A stretch of 64,000 bases of DNA from Rebecca billardiae RCC1528 (Eukaryota; Haptophyta). Below are positions 52,984 through 63,891 of the stretch, in pieces; positions within the stretch are counted from its first letter, which is position 1; every line of letters begins with the position of its first letter. A program made the position numbers and the translations under genes. The notes under the pieces are model-generated. The model had not been told where the DNA came from, searched no databases, and saw only the letters and a list, made by a program, of their open reading frames with translations. The stretch is from assembly GCA_965240325.2 (NCBI GenBank), contig OZ251246.1, positions 868,001-932,000 of the forward strand. Reading direction: 5' to 3'.

Positions 52984-55900
52984 CTCGCCACCGCCACCGC
53001 CGCCCCCTTCGCCGCCGCCGCCGCCGCCGCCCTCGCCGCCGCCGCCTCCACCGCCCTCGCCACCGCCGCCACCCTCTCCACCGCCGCCGCCGCCACCCGC
53101 GCCGCCGCCGCCAGCGCAGCCGCCGCCGCCGCCGCCCTCGCCCCCACCGCTCCCACCCCCCTTGCTACCGCCGCCGCCGTCGCCGCTGCCGCCCTCGCTG
53201 CCGCCACCGTCCCCGTCCCCGCTGCCGCCGCCTGCGCCGCCTCCGCCTCCGCCGTCGCGCCCTCCGGCCGCACCACCGCCACCGCCGGGCTCGCCTCCGC
53301 CCAGCCCCTCGCCCGCTCCGGCTGCTCCTCCGCCCTCCCTGCCGCCCTCGCTCCCACCCAGCTCGCCACCACGCCAGCCGCCGCCGCCCATGCCCAGCGA
53401 CCCGCCATCGCCGTCGCTGCCGCCTGTGCCACCGCCGCCCGCTGCGCCACCAGGCCCACCGCCGTCGCTGCCGCCGCCCGTGCCGCCGCCACCACCGCCG
53501 CCCTTTCAGTTCAGCTCCAAGCCGCGGCACAACGTGGAGAACGCCCCGCTCCCGCCGCCCCCGCAGCTGCCCCCCATCCCGATGGTCCCGCGGCCTCCGC
53601 CCTCGCCGCGGCCGCCGTTCCCCCCATACCCATACCCCATGTCACCGCCGTTCAGACCGCCTCCTCTGCCGCCCTCTCCGCCGCCGCCGCCACCGTCCGC
53701 GCCGCCGCCGCCACCACCGCCGCGCCACCCGCCGCCGCCGCCGCCACCGCCGCCGCCATCGCCGGCTCCGCCGCCGCATCGGCCGCCACCGCCACCGTCG
53801 CCTCCGTCGCCGTCTCCGACGCCGCCGCCGCCACCATTTGAGCCACCGCCGCCGCCACCGCCGCCGCCTGCGCCACCTGTCCGGATCGACCCTCCCAGCC
53901 CCTACCCTCCACCACCGCCACCGTCACCTTCACCGCCGCCGCCACCGCCCGGCTCGCCGCCAATGCCGCCCGCGCCGCCCTCCCCTGCCCCCTCGCCGCC
54001 CTCGCCGCCGCCACCGCCGCCATCTCCACCCTCGTGGCCGCCGATGCGCCCGCCCTCGCCACCGCCGTGGTGGCACGGACTGCCGCCCTCGCAGCCTCCG
54101 CCGGCACCGCCACCATCGCCGCCGCCAGCGCACCACGGCCCTTCTATCGAGCGCTTCAAGATGGGCATCGAGGAGTCCGCGCTGCCTGTCGGCTTTGGCG
54201 ACAAGCTCGCGCATTTGCTCGACGTGGACGAGGGCGGCAGCCTGTCGACCAGGCTGGTGCCCAACCCGCACCGCGGCAGCACCGTTATCGTGGGCGTGCA
54301 CAACGACCCCGAGCGAGCTGACGAGGCGGTGGCACCGCTCGACACGCTGGCGCCCTACGACGCGCATGCCCTCAGCCAGGTGCTCGGCGTGACTGTGGTG
54401 AGGCCACCGGAGGCGCTGGATGTGGTCGTTCAACCGCCCCCGCCCGCACCGCCGCCGAGCCCGCCCCAGCCCCCGCCCGGTCAGTGGTTCAAGATGGGCA
54501 TCGAGGAGTCCGAGCTGCCGGGCGGCTTCGGCGACAAGCTCGCGCATTTGCTCGACGTGGACGAGGGCGGCAGCCTGTCGACCAGGCTGGTGCCCAACCC
54601 GCACCGCGGCAGCACCGTCATCGTGGGCGTGCACAACGACCCCGAGCGAGCTGACGAGGCGGTGGCACCGCTCGACACGCTGGCGCCCTACGACTCGCAT
54701 GCCCTCAGCCAGGTGCTCGGCGTGACTGTGGTGAGGCCACCGGAGGCGCTGGATGTGGTCGTTCAACCGCCCCCGCCCGCACCGCCGCCGAGCCCGCCCC
54801 AGCCCCCGCCCGGTCAGTGGTTCAAGATGGGCATCGAGGAGTCCGAGCTGCCGGGCGGCTTCGGCGACAAGCTCGCGCATTTGCTCGACGTGGACGAGGG
54901 CGGCAGCCTGTCGACCAGGCTGGTGCCCAACCCGCACCGCGGCAGCACCGTCATCGTGGGCGTGCACGCCGACTCCGAGCGAGCTGACGAGGCGGTGCCA
55001 CCGCTCGACACCCTCGCGCCCTACGGCGCGGACACGCTGGGCCAGGCGCTCGGCGTGACGATCATGCGGCCGCCCGAGGAGCTGAGCGTGCACGCCAGCC
55101 CACCGCCCCCGCCCGGCCACGGCCCGTTGTGGTTCAAGATGGGCATCGAGGAGTCCGAGCTGCCTGGCGGGTTCGGCGACAAGCTCGCGCATTTGCTCGA
55201 CGTGGACGAGGGCGGCAGCCTGTCGACCAGGCTGGTGCCCAACCCGCACCGCGGCAGCACCGTTATCGTGGGCGTGCACAACGACCCCGAGCGAGTGGAC
55301 GAGGCGGTGCCGCCGCTCGACACGCTGGCGCCCTACGACGCTCACGCCCTTGGCGAGAAGCTCGGCGTCACGATCGTGCGGCCGCCCGAGGGGCTCGACG
55401 TGGTCATCAGCCCGCCGCCGGCCGCGCCGCCATCGCACGACGGCGGGGCAACGTCCGGCGACCACCGCTCGCGCCCGGGTGAGCCGGACCGCGCCCCGCC
55501 AGATTCCGCGCCGCCGGCCTCATCGCCGCGCGCGGCGCCGGGCGGCGGCGGCGGCATGGGCGGCACGGACAAGTTTGCGGTCCCGGACTGCCCCAAGTCG
55601 AACGTCAGCGTCGTCAACGGCCGCCGCGTGCACCCCACGCTGTGCGACCTCGCGTCGATGACGAAGCACGCCGTGTCGCACGTCGGCACCGACCTGGGTG
55701 AGGAGATGTCGCTGATGGGGATGATCAACAAGCACTGGGCGCAGCACCCGGTGGGGATGGTGCTCACGCTGCTGCTCCTGCTCACGCTCGGCCTGATGCT
55801 CCTCGCGTGCCTCTGCTGCTTCTGCTGCCAGCCCGCCATCGTCTACTGCCTGCGCTGCGCCGGGCTGCGCGATCGACCGCCGCGCGAGTCTCAGGCGCGC

Positions 55901-57256
55901 GGCTACGCGACGCTCGTGGACGAGGGCGACGCGAACGACCACTATCGCTTCCGCCGGCCGTTCTGGTGGCTCGCGCCCGAGGAGCAGGAGCACGCGCGGC
56001 GCGACTGGCTCGTCTGGTTCTACGCCATCGGCGACCGGCGCGCCGCGCGCCAGCTCGGGTGGGACGGGCTGTCAGACCCAGTGGCTGACGAGTACGGCCA
56101 GCGGCTGCAGCGGCTGCTCGGGGAGGAGGTGGAGGCGCGGCTCGCGCCGCGGCAGATCGAGCTGGTCGCGCTCGACCTGCCCGGCCTGCAGCTCCGCTTC
56201 CTGCACGAGCTCACCCACGTCCCGGCCACCGTCCTCCTCGAGCGCACGGAGGAGAACGAGCGCGCGATGCGCGAGGCGGCTGACGCGCTCGCCACTCTGC
56301 TGGAGGTGGCGGAGGAGCGCGGTCTGGAGCCCGTGCGCTTCGTGGTGGAGGGGCACGTGGGGGTGGACGAGTCCGCGCGCGCGCGCGGCGGCGCCGCGCA
56401 GGCCGCCGCGGCCGAGCAGGCCAACACCCTCTCCGCCGGGCGCGCGCACGCCATCCGGCGCACGCTCGTCGCCCTGCTGCTGTTTCACATTGGCGGCGTC
56501 ACGCGCGATGAGGTGGAGGCGCTGTTCGCCGCGCAGGGGCTGGGCTCGAGCAAGCGGTACAGGCATGACAAGGTGGTGGTGCGGATGCTCCCGCCGCTCG
56601 AGGCGGACAAGCTGCTCCCCACCTTCCGTCGCAGGCGCTCGCTGCGCGGCGGGTTTGGGCTCGCGCCGCCCGGCGCCGCGCCGGGCGCCGACGGCGACTG
56701 GGCGGAGGGCGGCAGCGAGGAGGAGGAGGAGGCGGCGCGCATCCGGGCGTGGGCCGAGTACTACGAGCAGACGGGCGAGGTGGCGCGCGCGCAGGCGCTG
56801 CGCCGCGCGCTCCCGCGCACCACGTCCACCATCTCCGCACGCCGCCGCTCGAGCGAGCCGAGCGACGACGACGCCAGCGCCGCCGCGCCCGCCGCGCTCG
56901 CGGCGGCGGCGCCGGCGGCGGCGCCGACCGCGACGCGCGCCGGCGCAGCGCCGATGCCGATGCAAATTCGCATGCCGGCGTCCGTGCCCGAGGCCGCTGA
57001 GATGGACGTGGAGGCCGCGGCGCGCGCGCCCGCGGCCGTCGGGCTGCGCGGCGCGCTCCCGATCGATCGCGACGCGATGGTGGCGCCATCGGTGCGCATC
57101 GAGCGCCCGTCGGAGCCCGACACGCCGCCGTCGGGCGGCGCGCGCGACCTGAGCACGGCCGAGGCGGCGGAGAGGGCGCCGTGGGCCTCTGAGCAGCAGC
57201 GCAGCCCGAGTCGGATGCGGGCGCCGCTGCAGCGTGGGGAGACGCGGCCGCGATAG
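52160..57256 (+). CDS. Giant proline-rich (pherophorin-like) membrane protein with tandem modules and OmpA-like domain
   Basis: About 1,698 residues, no intron. The start at 52160 (MRPRRGCSLRPLLVLCAGTA) gives a good signal peptide; the frame is open 105 codons further upstream. Order: a Cys-containing N-terminal domain (about 30-120); a 500-residue Ser-(Pro)n stalk (about 144-660), as in algal hydroxyproline-rich glycoproteins; and four tandem modules at 54155, 54488, 54821 and 55133, each with GFGDKLAHLLDVDEGGSLST and RGSTVIVGVH. Next come a short linker and a single membrane segment (VLTLLLLLTLGLMLLACLCC, about 1199-1220). The inner part holds WWLAPEEQEHARRDWLVWFY and an OmpA/MotB-like domain (about 1377-1470): RFVVEGHVGVDES, then NTLSAGRAHAIRRTL. 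The TD of the OmpA EGHTD motif is replaced by VG. A disordered tail follows. It is probably a cell-surface or vesicle protein. Confidence 0.8.
52740..54140 (+). repeat. Proline-codon simple-sequence tract
   Basis: CCG/CCA/CCC codons with interspersed TCG/TCA Ser codons encode SPPPPPP-type repeats. The opposite strand is open as poly-Gly/Ala and explains several spurious frames. Confidence 0.92.
54155..55430 (+). repeat. Four tandem 333/312-bp coding modules
   Basis: Period 333 bp between modules 1, 2 and 3, then 312 bp to module 4. Modules 1 and 2 differ at only a few bases over more than 250 bp, including the Pro-rich linker PPPAPPPSPPQPPPGQW. Module 4 has a different linker. Confidence 0.93.
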
Positions 57257-59930
57257 CGCCGCGAGGTGCTGATGATGCACAGTGCTACTGCGCATGCTGC
57301 CACGCCAGCGGTTCACGGGTTGACCGCTGTCTGGTTCCGGACTCTTTGATGAGTCTTGTTCAGCCGTTCAGCGCTCAACAGCGGGCCGCCGTTACAGCGG
57401 GGCGAGCCGCCGAGCGCCGAGCGGGTTCGGACTCACGTCGTAGTGGCGCCGCGCACTGGCGGGTGCCACTGTCAGCGGCATGCATCAATGATCATAGCCT
57501 GGTCCATCCCGATTTTCGCCAGTAAAAAAGCCTTTTCGGATTTTGGGCGCCTGATTTCTCCCGATTTCTCGTCGCTCGTCGCGCTCGTCAAAAATCGCCA
57601 CCGGCCGTCCGACGGCTCGCCGCGACGAAGGTCGGGAAGGGGCTCGAGAGCCTCGACTGGACGACTGCGCCGCCTCATGTCAGGTGTAGTGCTGGACACA
57701 TCGTTCGGGTGCCCCGGTGGTGTGCGTGCACACCTTGAGCGACATGTCTGCGTTGCTTCCGCCGCCCGCGGTCCGTCGCCAGGTCGACTTCTCGCCTGAC
57801 GGCGCGCGTCGAACGCTCACCTGCTGGGTTGCGCGGCGCCTTCGAGACGGGCCACCTCGGGTAATATGCGGGCCACGCGACGGCTCGTGTGGGCCACCGC
57901 CTACCCCTAGCATGTACTCGATGCCACCACCAGCGTTGGGCGCGCTGCGCATCGCCAACGCTTCATCCGGCCAGTCCCGTCACGTTTGCGCATGGGTCGT
58001 CCTGAGCGGCGGCTGTCGATTTGTGCTCCTCGTGGAGCTGTATGACGGGCTGGTGGCGAGCAGGATGGCTCGCCTTGCGGTGCTGGGTGTGTACAGTCGC
58101 AGTGTAGTGGCTGCCGGCTGACTCCCATCGCCTGGGTGCTGCTTTACCGTCATGGCCTTTGCTGCGAGCACAAGGTCGAAGATCGTACCGCGGTCTGCGA
58201 GGCAGAGTCGACGGAGTCGTCGCTTGAAGATGGTTGAGAGCGCGCATACGTCTTCCTTGGTGTCGTGCGGCTACTCCAGCACGCAAGGCTCGTGCTCTGG
58301 CACGTGTTTGGTGTCCATGGGTGGCACATTGTGCCATTCGGGTGGCTCGGAAGCACGTGCTCGGGTGTCTTTCCCGTTTACGCGCGGTGGGCCAAGTCAC
58401 CACGCACGGCCAGAGCATGTCATGGCACGCAGAGGGTGCCCATGAACGATCCCCACCCCGGTGGTGGCCGTAGGCGCACTCGAAGCGGTCGCATCGTCAC
58501 CCGCGGATCACATCAGTCCGCCGTTGAGGCTGTCGGGCGAGCAAAGACGTGCGATCTGACCCTTGGACGGGCAGCTAGAATCGCGATTATGCCTCATCTA
58601 AGGACGCACATGTCGTCGTTGTAGGCAGTACTGATGCCCCAAGTGAAAGGGCGGGCGTGGCACGCGACTTGACAGCTTGAATGACTCGATGCACGCCGCC
58701 ATGGACACGCGATCCGGAGGCCATTGCGAACCTGCCGTGTGGCTCACGGCGGCGCGCGTTGTGCCGCAGATCGGCCAGTTGCCACGCAGGAGATGGTCTC
58801 CAGACCAGGTCCAGCACCTGACCGACTGCCGCACGCCTGGCCGGGTGGGAGTCCGGCCCTCTTCTTGTCTGCAGGAGTGCGCGGAAGGCCAGGCGGAGCC
58901 TCGTCCGACCACTGCACCCCGAGCGCCGCACTAATCGTGCAGCCTGGGACAGCTACCCACCTATGGCGAATATGTAACGACATAGTGGCATTTTAATTAT
59001 ACAGGTCCAGAACTCATACTTATGCGGGTACATTGCCCATAATATGCGGGTATAAATGGGTAACATAGTCGATCTTGCAGTAGTTGAGTACGGCCACTTG
59101 CGCACAGACCACAGCCCATCCTAATGGCCTGTACCAGGGTTCATGCTCGCCTCGACGTACGCCAATAAGTAGGTTCGTGCGTTTGGGCTCATTTCGGCTA
59201 AGTACTTACCCACATTCGGACTCACGATTCTCTATGTGTCCGTAGTTGTCCGCGGCGCGCGCGCGCACGCTCACGACGGGCCGCGGATGCGATTTTTAGG
59301 CCGAAACTTTTGCTGCGCCCGGGCTGGGCCCATTTGTTACGCTGTTTCCGGGTGTGAGCGCGTGCCTAGGGGCCCGCGTTCATTTGGCGATAAAATCCCC
59401 GAAAGTGCTCCAGTGCGTTTGGACCAGGCTAATGATCATCGTCGCATCCGGGCGTGTTATTATTCTTATAATAATACTATATATATAAATCTTCTTACAT
59501 ATATATATAATTATTATTATTATTTATGTATTATATATATATTATTATTATATATATAATTATTTAATAATGATAATAATATCTAATATTAACCGTGGCG
59601 CACGCGTTGTCAGTCCGGCCGCCGGGGCCGCGCCCACCACGGCCACGACGTGAGCAGAGGCCGAGCTCAATCTGACGGGGCATGGCCTGACGCGTCATGC
59701 CGCCGGCATGATGATTGATGGCGCAGCAAGACGATGAGGCATCCGCCGGAGGACCACGACTACGACCGCCTACGTAGGCCGGGTCACCGCGCGACGCCCG
59801 CCCTCGGCGCGCGGGTCACAGTGATCCGCCGACTGCTCGCTGCTGCCTGCCACCGTGCCCATGCGGCCGCACGGTCATCCCTCGGCACCGCAAGCCGCCG
59901 GTCGTGCGGGGTGCACTCGGAGCAGCGGAC
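57257..59930. other. Gene-poor region
   Basis: Moderate-GC DNA with many short frames on both strands and no recognisable domain (for example 57717-58121 plus, 58418-57963 minus). It may contain decayed transposons. Bases 57520-57600 are T-rich with cgatttctc repeats. The AT-rich tract 59458-59587 lies near the right end. Confidence 0.5.
59458..59587. repeat. AT-rich tract with TTA/TA repeats
   Basis: About 130 bp of nearly pure A and T: attatt triplets and atatat runs. This is extreme against the local GC level. Confidence 0.9.
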
Positions 59931-60904
59931 TCACTCGACCTGAGTCTTGAAGAAGAGCGTGGCCACCCACACAAAGAGCGCGACGCACGAGTTGCTCAGC
60001 GCCTGGATGGGCACGACCTGCGGTGGGATGAGGACCGAGAGGTAGAAGACGGCGAGGAGGTACCCCGCGCCCGCGAAGAGGGCGACGATCAGCCCGGCCA
60101 GCACCGCGGGCAGCGGCTTGGTCGGCAGGATCTCTCCCACCTGCGGCCCGGCAACACGCACGGCGCACGCACGCACGCGGGCACGTGCCAGGGCGCGCGC
60201 GGGAGGGGCGCGTGTGAGCGCGGCGTGCGCGCGCCCCGCCAGCCTCGCCCGCCCGCGCCCCGCCCTGCGCGCCCGCGCGTCCGCTGCGCGCGCACCTGCC
60301 CAAAGTCGTCACGCACGGGCTCGGGCGTGCCCCGCTGGTAGATGAAGGCGGGCGCAAAGATGAACGAGAAGAACGCCATCTGGTCGGAGACGCCGGGCGC
60401 GACGAGCGAGGCGACGGCGAAGCCGAGGAAGATGCACGACATCTTGACCGCGTGGTTCACGCCGGGCACCTCGACGTACTTGCCGAGCGCCTTGAGGGGC
60501 GCCAGCCAATCGCGCTTCTCCTTAGGCTTCACCAGAGGATCCTTCGGCGCCGGTGTCGCGCCGCTAAGCCGCTGCTTGAGGCGCTGGTCGAGGATGAGGT
60601 CGCGCGCGCGCTCGAGCTGCGCGATGCGCGCCTCGTCCTCGCCCGCCTGCGCCACCAGCGCCGAGAACGCCTCGGTGATCTCGTCGTACGTCGCATCCTC
60701 AGTAATCCCAAGAACGCGGTAGTTGTTTTGGTTGCGCCGCGGCTGGCCACCCGGCGCGGGCATGGCGGCGCTGCTGAGGGAGAGTGCGGAGGCCGGCGAG
60801 ACGTGTGGCCGCCGGCGCGCCGCGGCGGCCGGGGGGCGGCCCACCGAGTACCCGGCCGCGCCGCTCGCGAGCGCGAGCGCTGCCAGCGCCGTGAGCCGAG
60901 CCAT
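59931..60904 (-). CDS. CPP1-like plastid chaperone (DUF3353, J-like)
   Basis: Two exons (60904-60296 and 60140-59931) give 272 residues. The 155-bp intron (GTGCGC...GCCGCAG, phase 0) joins VRDDFGQ to VGEILPTKPLP. The signal peptide is MARLTALAALALASGAAG, then YSVGRPPAAAARRRPH as a transit-like stretch. The J-like segment is NQNNYRVLGITEDATYDEIT (about 60-79), followed by AFSALVAQAGEDEARIAQLE and RDLILDQRLKQRLSG. Four membrane segments follow, including AVKMSCIFLGFAVASLVAPG, FFSFIFAPAFIY, VLAGLIVALFAGAGYLLAVF and SCVALFVWVATLFF. CPP1 in plants is a chloroplast chaperone that stabilises protochlorophyllide oxidoreductase (POR) and thus chlorophyll synthesis. The same role is inferred here, not shown. 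Confidence 0.88.
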
Positions 60905-61047
60905 CGTTCCCCAGTCCAGCAACCACGTGTCTCGGCGCCGACAGTCCGCGCAATTATTGCCGAATAGGCAGGCGGGTAAGCGGGTAGCATCCGCGACGCT
61001 TGCTGCCGCATCCGGCCTGGAGTTCGTTCCCAAGGATCGCGCTTTCG
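60905..61047. promoter_or_regulatory. Putative bidirectional promoter, CPP1-like / sulfotransferase-like genes
   Basis: 143 bp lie between divergent start codons. It contains gcgcaattattgccg (60947-60961) and a gcgggtaagcgggtag direct repeat of ggcgggta (60969-60988). Confidence 0.4.
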
Positions 61048-62532
61048 ATGGGCGCGGGGCGTGGGCGCACGCCGCTCCCACTGGCTGCCGCCTTGGTCGC
61101 CACCGCCCGGGTACTGTCCCTCGATGCCGCCAGCGTGCGCGACAAGGCGCTCTTCCCGCGCCACATCTTCGGCGCGACTGAGTCGCTGGACGCGACCTTT
61201 GCGCGCGTCGACGCGGCGCGGCGTGCGGCGCGCGCCGAAGCGGTGCGCGCGGGCACGTACAACGCGACGCTGAGCCTGTACACGCGCACGTGCACGCTGT
61301 TCTACCGGCCGGACCTGCCGGGCGCTCCAGAGCAAGCGCGGTTCCCGCGCTGCCTGCCGCGCGGCGTGCGCTCGCCACTCGGCGCCGCGCTCGCCCTGGA
61401 GAGCATCTGCTACGAGCGGCCGCGCGCGTCGAGGGCGGAGTGGTGGCTGCTGGACGACGACCTCGCGCACCAGACGCCGCACAAGGCGGGCTCGCTCTCG
61501 CACCAGTGGATGCACCGGCTCGACCCCGCGGCGCACGAGCTGGTGCCGATGCGCCGCCGCCGCATCTTCCTGCAGTCACAGACCTGCCAGCGGCGGGTGC
61601 ACCGCCGGCCGAGGAAGCCATTCTTCCTGCGGAATAGGACCAAGGTCGCGTCCGTGCGCGAGCCGCTCGGCCGCTTCCCCGGCGCCCTCAACCAGGTGCT
61701 GCACGCCACGGCGATGACGGGCTTCACATACAAGACGGAGGACGTGTGGGGGTACCCGGTGCTCATCGCGCCCGGCTGCGAGGCGCGCAAGCCCGAGCTG
61801 CTCGCCAGCTTTGTCAGCGGGCTGGTGGGCAACGCCTCCACGCGCGCAAGCGTCGGCCGGTACGGCCACCTGCACCAGGCGGTCGACGCGGCGGAGATGG
61901 CCTCGCAGTTCTGGGAGATGGGCTGCGCCGTGCCGCCTGTGCGCGCGCCAACGGCGCCGCAGCAGCAGCGGCCTAATCGGGCGGAGGAGAGGAAGCAGCC
62001 CCCCAAGCCCAAGCTCAGCACCGCTAACCTCACGCACGTGCCTCTGGACGCGGTGTACCACCTCGAGGGGCTGGCGCGCGTGCCGCCCGAGCGCACGCCG
62101 CCCCTCTCGGCGGCCGCGCCGCCGCCGGCCCAGGCGTCCGCCAAGGCCAAGGGTGCGCGAGGTCGTCGTCCGCTTCGTCCGGCAGCGGGCGGAGAGATGC
62201 CCGAGGAGGTGCGCGCGCAGCTGCGCAGCACGACGTGGCGCGCGCTGCCCGCGCTCACGCCCGCGGCGCCCGCGGCGGAGGGCGCGCCGCCGCCGCGCGC
62301 GGTGCACGCCAGTGGCACGCTCCTGCTCCCGCACCTGCACGCGGGCGCTACCCACGCCGCCGCCCTGAGCGCAGAGCAGCGCGCGTGCGTCGTCTCGCGC
62401 GAGGACCTGGGCCGGGAGCTGCAGCGCCAGCTGTGCGCGCACTACGCGCAAGACTACGTGTGCTTTGACTACCCGCTGCCGCCCGAGTGCCAGCCGCCCT
62501 CGTCAGTGCGAGTGCGAGGCAGTGAACAGTGA
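61048..62532 (+). CDS. Sulfotransferase-2-like secretory protein
   Basis: A 494-residue protein with start at 61048 (MGAGRGRTPLPLAAALVATA) chosen for its signal-peptide character; an upstream Met at 61000 is in frame. TKVASVREPLGRFPGALNQV (about 209-228) resembles the 3'-phosphate-binding segment of Golgi carbohydrate sulfotransferases (Sulfotransfer_2 family). The C-terminal LCAHYAQDYVCFDYPLPPEC resembles the family's terminal Tyr-x-x-D-Phe strand. The usual N-terminal PAPS loop (K-x-G-S/C-T) is not evident; the corresponding region RRRIFLQSQTCQRRVHRRPR is atypical. Residues about 310-430 are Pro/Ala-rich and disordered. It may be a divergent or catalytically changed member. Putative N-glycosylation sites (NAT, NRT, NAS, NLT) fit the secretory route. 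Confidence 0.6.
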   Translation: MGAGRGRTPLPLAAALVATARVLSLDAASVRDKALFPRHIFGATESLDATFARVDAARRAARAEAVRAGTYNATLSLYTRTCTLFYRPDLPGAPEQARFPRCLPRGVRSPLGAALALESICYERPRASRAEWWLLDDDLAHQTPHKAGSLSHQWMHRLDPAAHELVPMRRRRIFLQSQTCQRRVHRRPRKPFFLRNRTKVASVREPLGRFPGALNQVLHATAMTGFTYKTEDVWGYPVLIAPGCEARKPELLASFVSGLVGNASTRASVGRYGHLHQAVDAAEMASQFWEMGCAVPPVRAPTAPQQQRPNRAEERKQPPKPKLSTANLTHVPLDAVYHLEGLARVPPERTPPLSAAAPPPAQASAKAKGARGRRPLRPAAGGEMPEEVRAQLRSTTWRALPALTPAAPAAEGAPPPRAVHASGTLLLPHLHAGATHAAALSAEQRACVVSREDLGRELQRQLCAHYAQDYVCFDYPLPPECQPPSSVRVRGSEQ

Positions 62533-63605
62533 TCCCGGGGCCGTCGATCGCCGCCAGTGAACGAATGATATAGTAGCTAGAGTGATGCAGCGGCGCGCAG
62601 AGTGAGAGTGCAATCACTAATCAGATACAGAACGCCTGCTACGAATCTAAAGCGGCCTATATACTGCCCGGGCTATGGCACCGGCGCCATGCAAGTGACG
62701 GCCACGGGCGCGGATGATATTCGGCGGCCCGCGCGTATTGCAGCCCGCTGCTAGGCGGCCATATGCCTATGGCCGATGGATAGCGCGGTCGACCAGCCAA
62801 CTCTGGCCGATGGGTATTCGGGCTGATGGGGCCCTGTCCGGCGGCCGGACCGCCGGAGGCCCGCGCCGGCCGCACGGCGGCACGGCGCCACCGCGGGCGC
62901 GTGCGGGGCCGGCCGGCCCGCCGCGCGCGGCGCGCCGCGCGCGGGTGGCCGCGTACGTGCGCGCGCCGCGCCCGGCGCGGGCTGCAGCAGTGAGCAGCAC
63001 TAGTTAGTACTCGGTCGAGTTATCATCCGCGACTACTCATCAGCACGCGCGGTCGCGTAGTCCGAGAGGGCGGCCCCGGGGCTCGGCCGACCCAACTGGC
63101 GGACTTGTTGAGCTCCAGTGGCGCGCGGTCTCGACCAGACCGCGAGGCCGAGCCGCTTGGCAGGTGCGGCATGTGTAGTATGCACAGCACTGTGACTGTG
63201 ACTGTATTATGAGTGCTCGTGAGTCCGACTCCGCCTCCGGGTCGGCGGGTGACGCGAAGAGACTCCGAGAGAGTGCCACTACTACGTGACTCAGTGAGAC
63301 GGCCCGGAACTTTCCCGCCCGGATCACTGCTTCGCCGAGGCCTCAGATATGATTGATCGTCACGTCGTCGCGACGAGCTATAGTCATCATCATTGACGGT
63401 GCTGATGATGATGACGCGGCCGGCGGGCCATGCGGCATGCCACATGGTCATGCCCTGCGCACAGCCCAGCACGCGCAGCTGGCAGCGGGGCTGGCGCGGC
63501 GCATTGTGCGCGCGCGCTGCCAAGCCGCCAAGCTGCAGATCAAGCCATTTGCATTGCTTGGCCACGCGCGCGAGTGTATGCCCGGCCGCGCGGCGCCACT
63601 GTCAA
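62533..63605. other. Intergenic region
   Basis: The GC-rich stretch 62830-62990 (ccggccggcccgccgcgcgcg-type, self-complementary) and lower-GC flanks contain no recognisable gene. It is convergent 3' flank between the sulfotransferase-like gene and EMC3. Confidence 0.5.
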
Positions 63606-63891
63606 TCACGCCGCCTTGGGCTTGCCCGCTTGCCGCGCGCCGCGCGCGCCGCCCGCCTTGCCCGCGAGCAGCGCGTCCTCCGCGCCGTCCACCACCCACG
63701 CGTGCTCCGTCAGCGTGAGGTTCTCCTTCTCAGCCTCGAAGTTCTTCTTGTTGTCCACGGGCTGGCCGGGCATGCCGCCGCCGCCCGGCATCCCGCCCAT
63801 GCTCTGCTGCATCAGCACCGCGTCGTCCGCCTGGTTGTCGCCCAGCACGAGCTGGAAGAGCCCGCGCATGCCGAACATCACCAGGAAGTAC
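63606..63891 (-). CDS. EMC3: ER membrane protein complex subunit 3 (EMC3), last exon, partial
   Basis: The final exon of a gene that continues beyond the right edge. It reads YFLVMFGMRGLFQLVLGDNQ, then ADDAVLMQQSMGG, and ends with FEAEKENLTLTEHAWVVDGA followed by a basic tail. This matches the EMC3/TMEM111 C-terminus (FGLRGLYSLILG, a QM-rich loop, then a W-containing stretch). EMC3 is a core subunit of the ER insertase for tail-anchored and multipass proteins, related to YidC/Oxa1. The acceptor GTGCAG at 63897-63892 starts the exon. Bases 63892-64000 are intron (GC-rich, cgcgcgcgc). A Gly/Met-rich loop (GGMPGGGGMPGQP) is a local insertion compared with the usual EMC3. Confidence 0.87.

Noticed and set aside
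51874-53495. Long minus-strand Gly-rich and Ala-rich frames
   Set aside because: Antisense of the proline-codon tract in the giant plus-strand gene, whose signal peptide, membrane span and domains define the true strand.
57717-58418. Overlapping frames on both strands, considered as retrotransposon remnants
   Set aside because: No reverse transcriptase, integrase or gag motif is visible, and no flanking repeats were seen.
62157-62210. Possible 33-bp intron (gtgcgcgagg...ccggcag) in the sulfotransferase-like gene
   Set aside because: Too short for a spliceosomal intron next to the 85-533 bp introns seen elsewhere, and it lies in disordered sequence where no domain decides.
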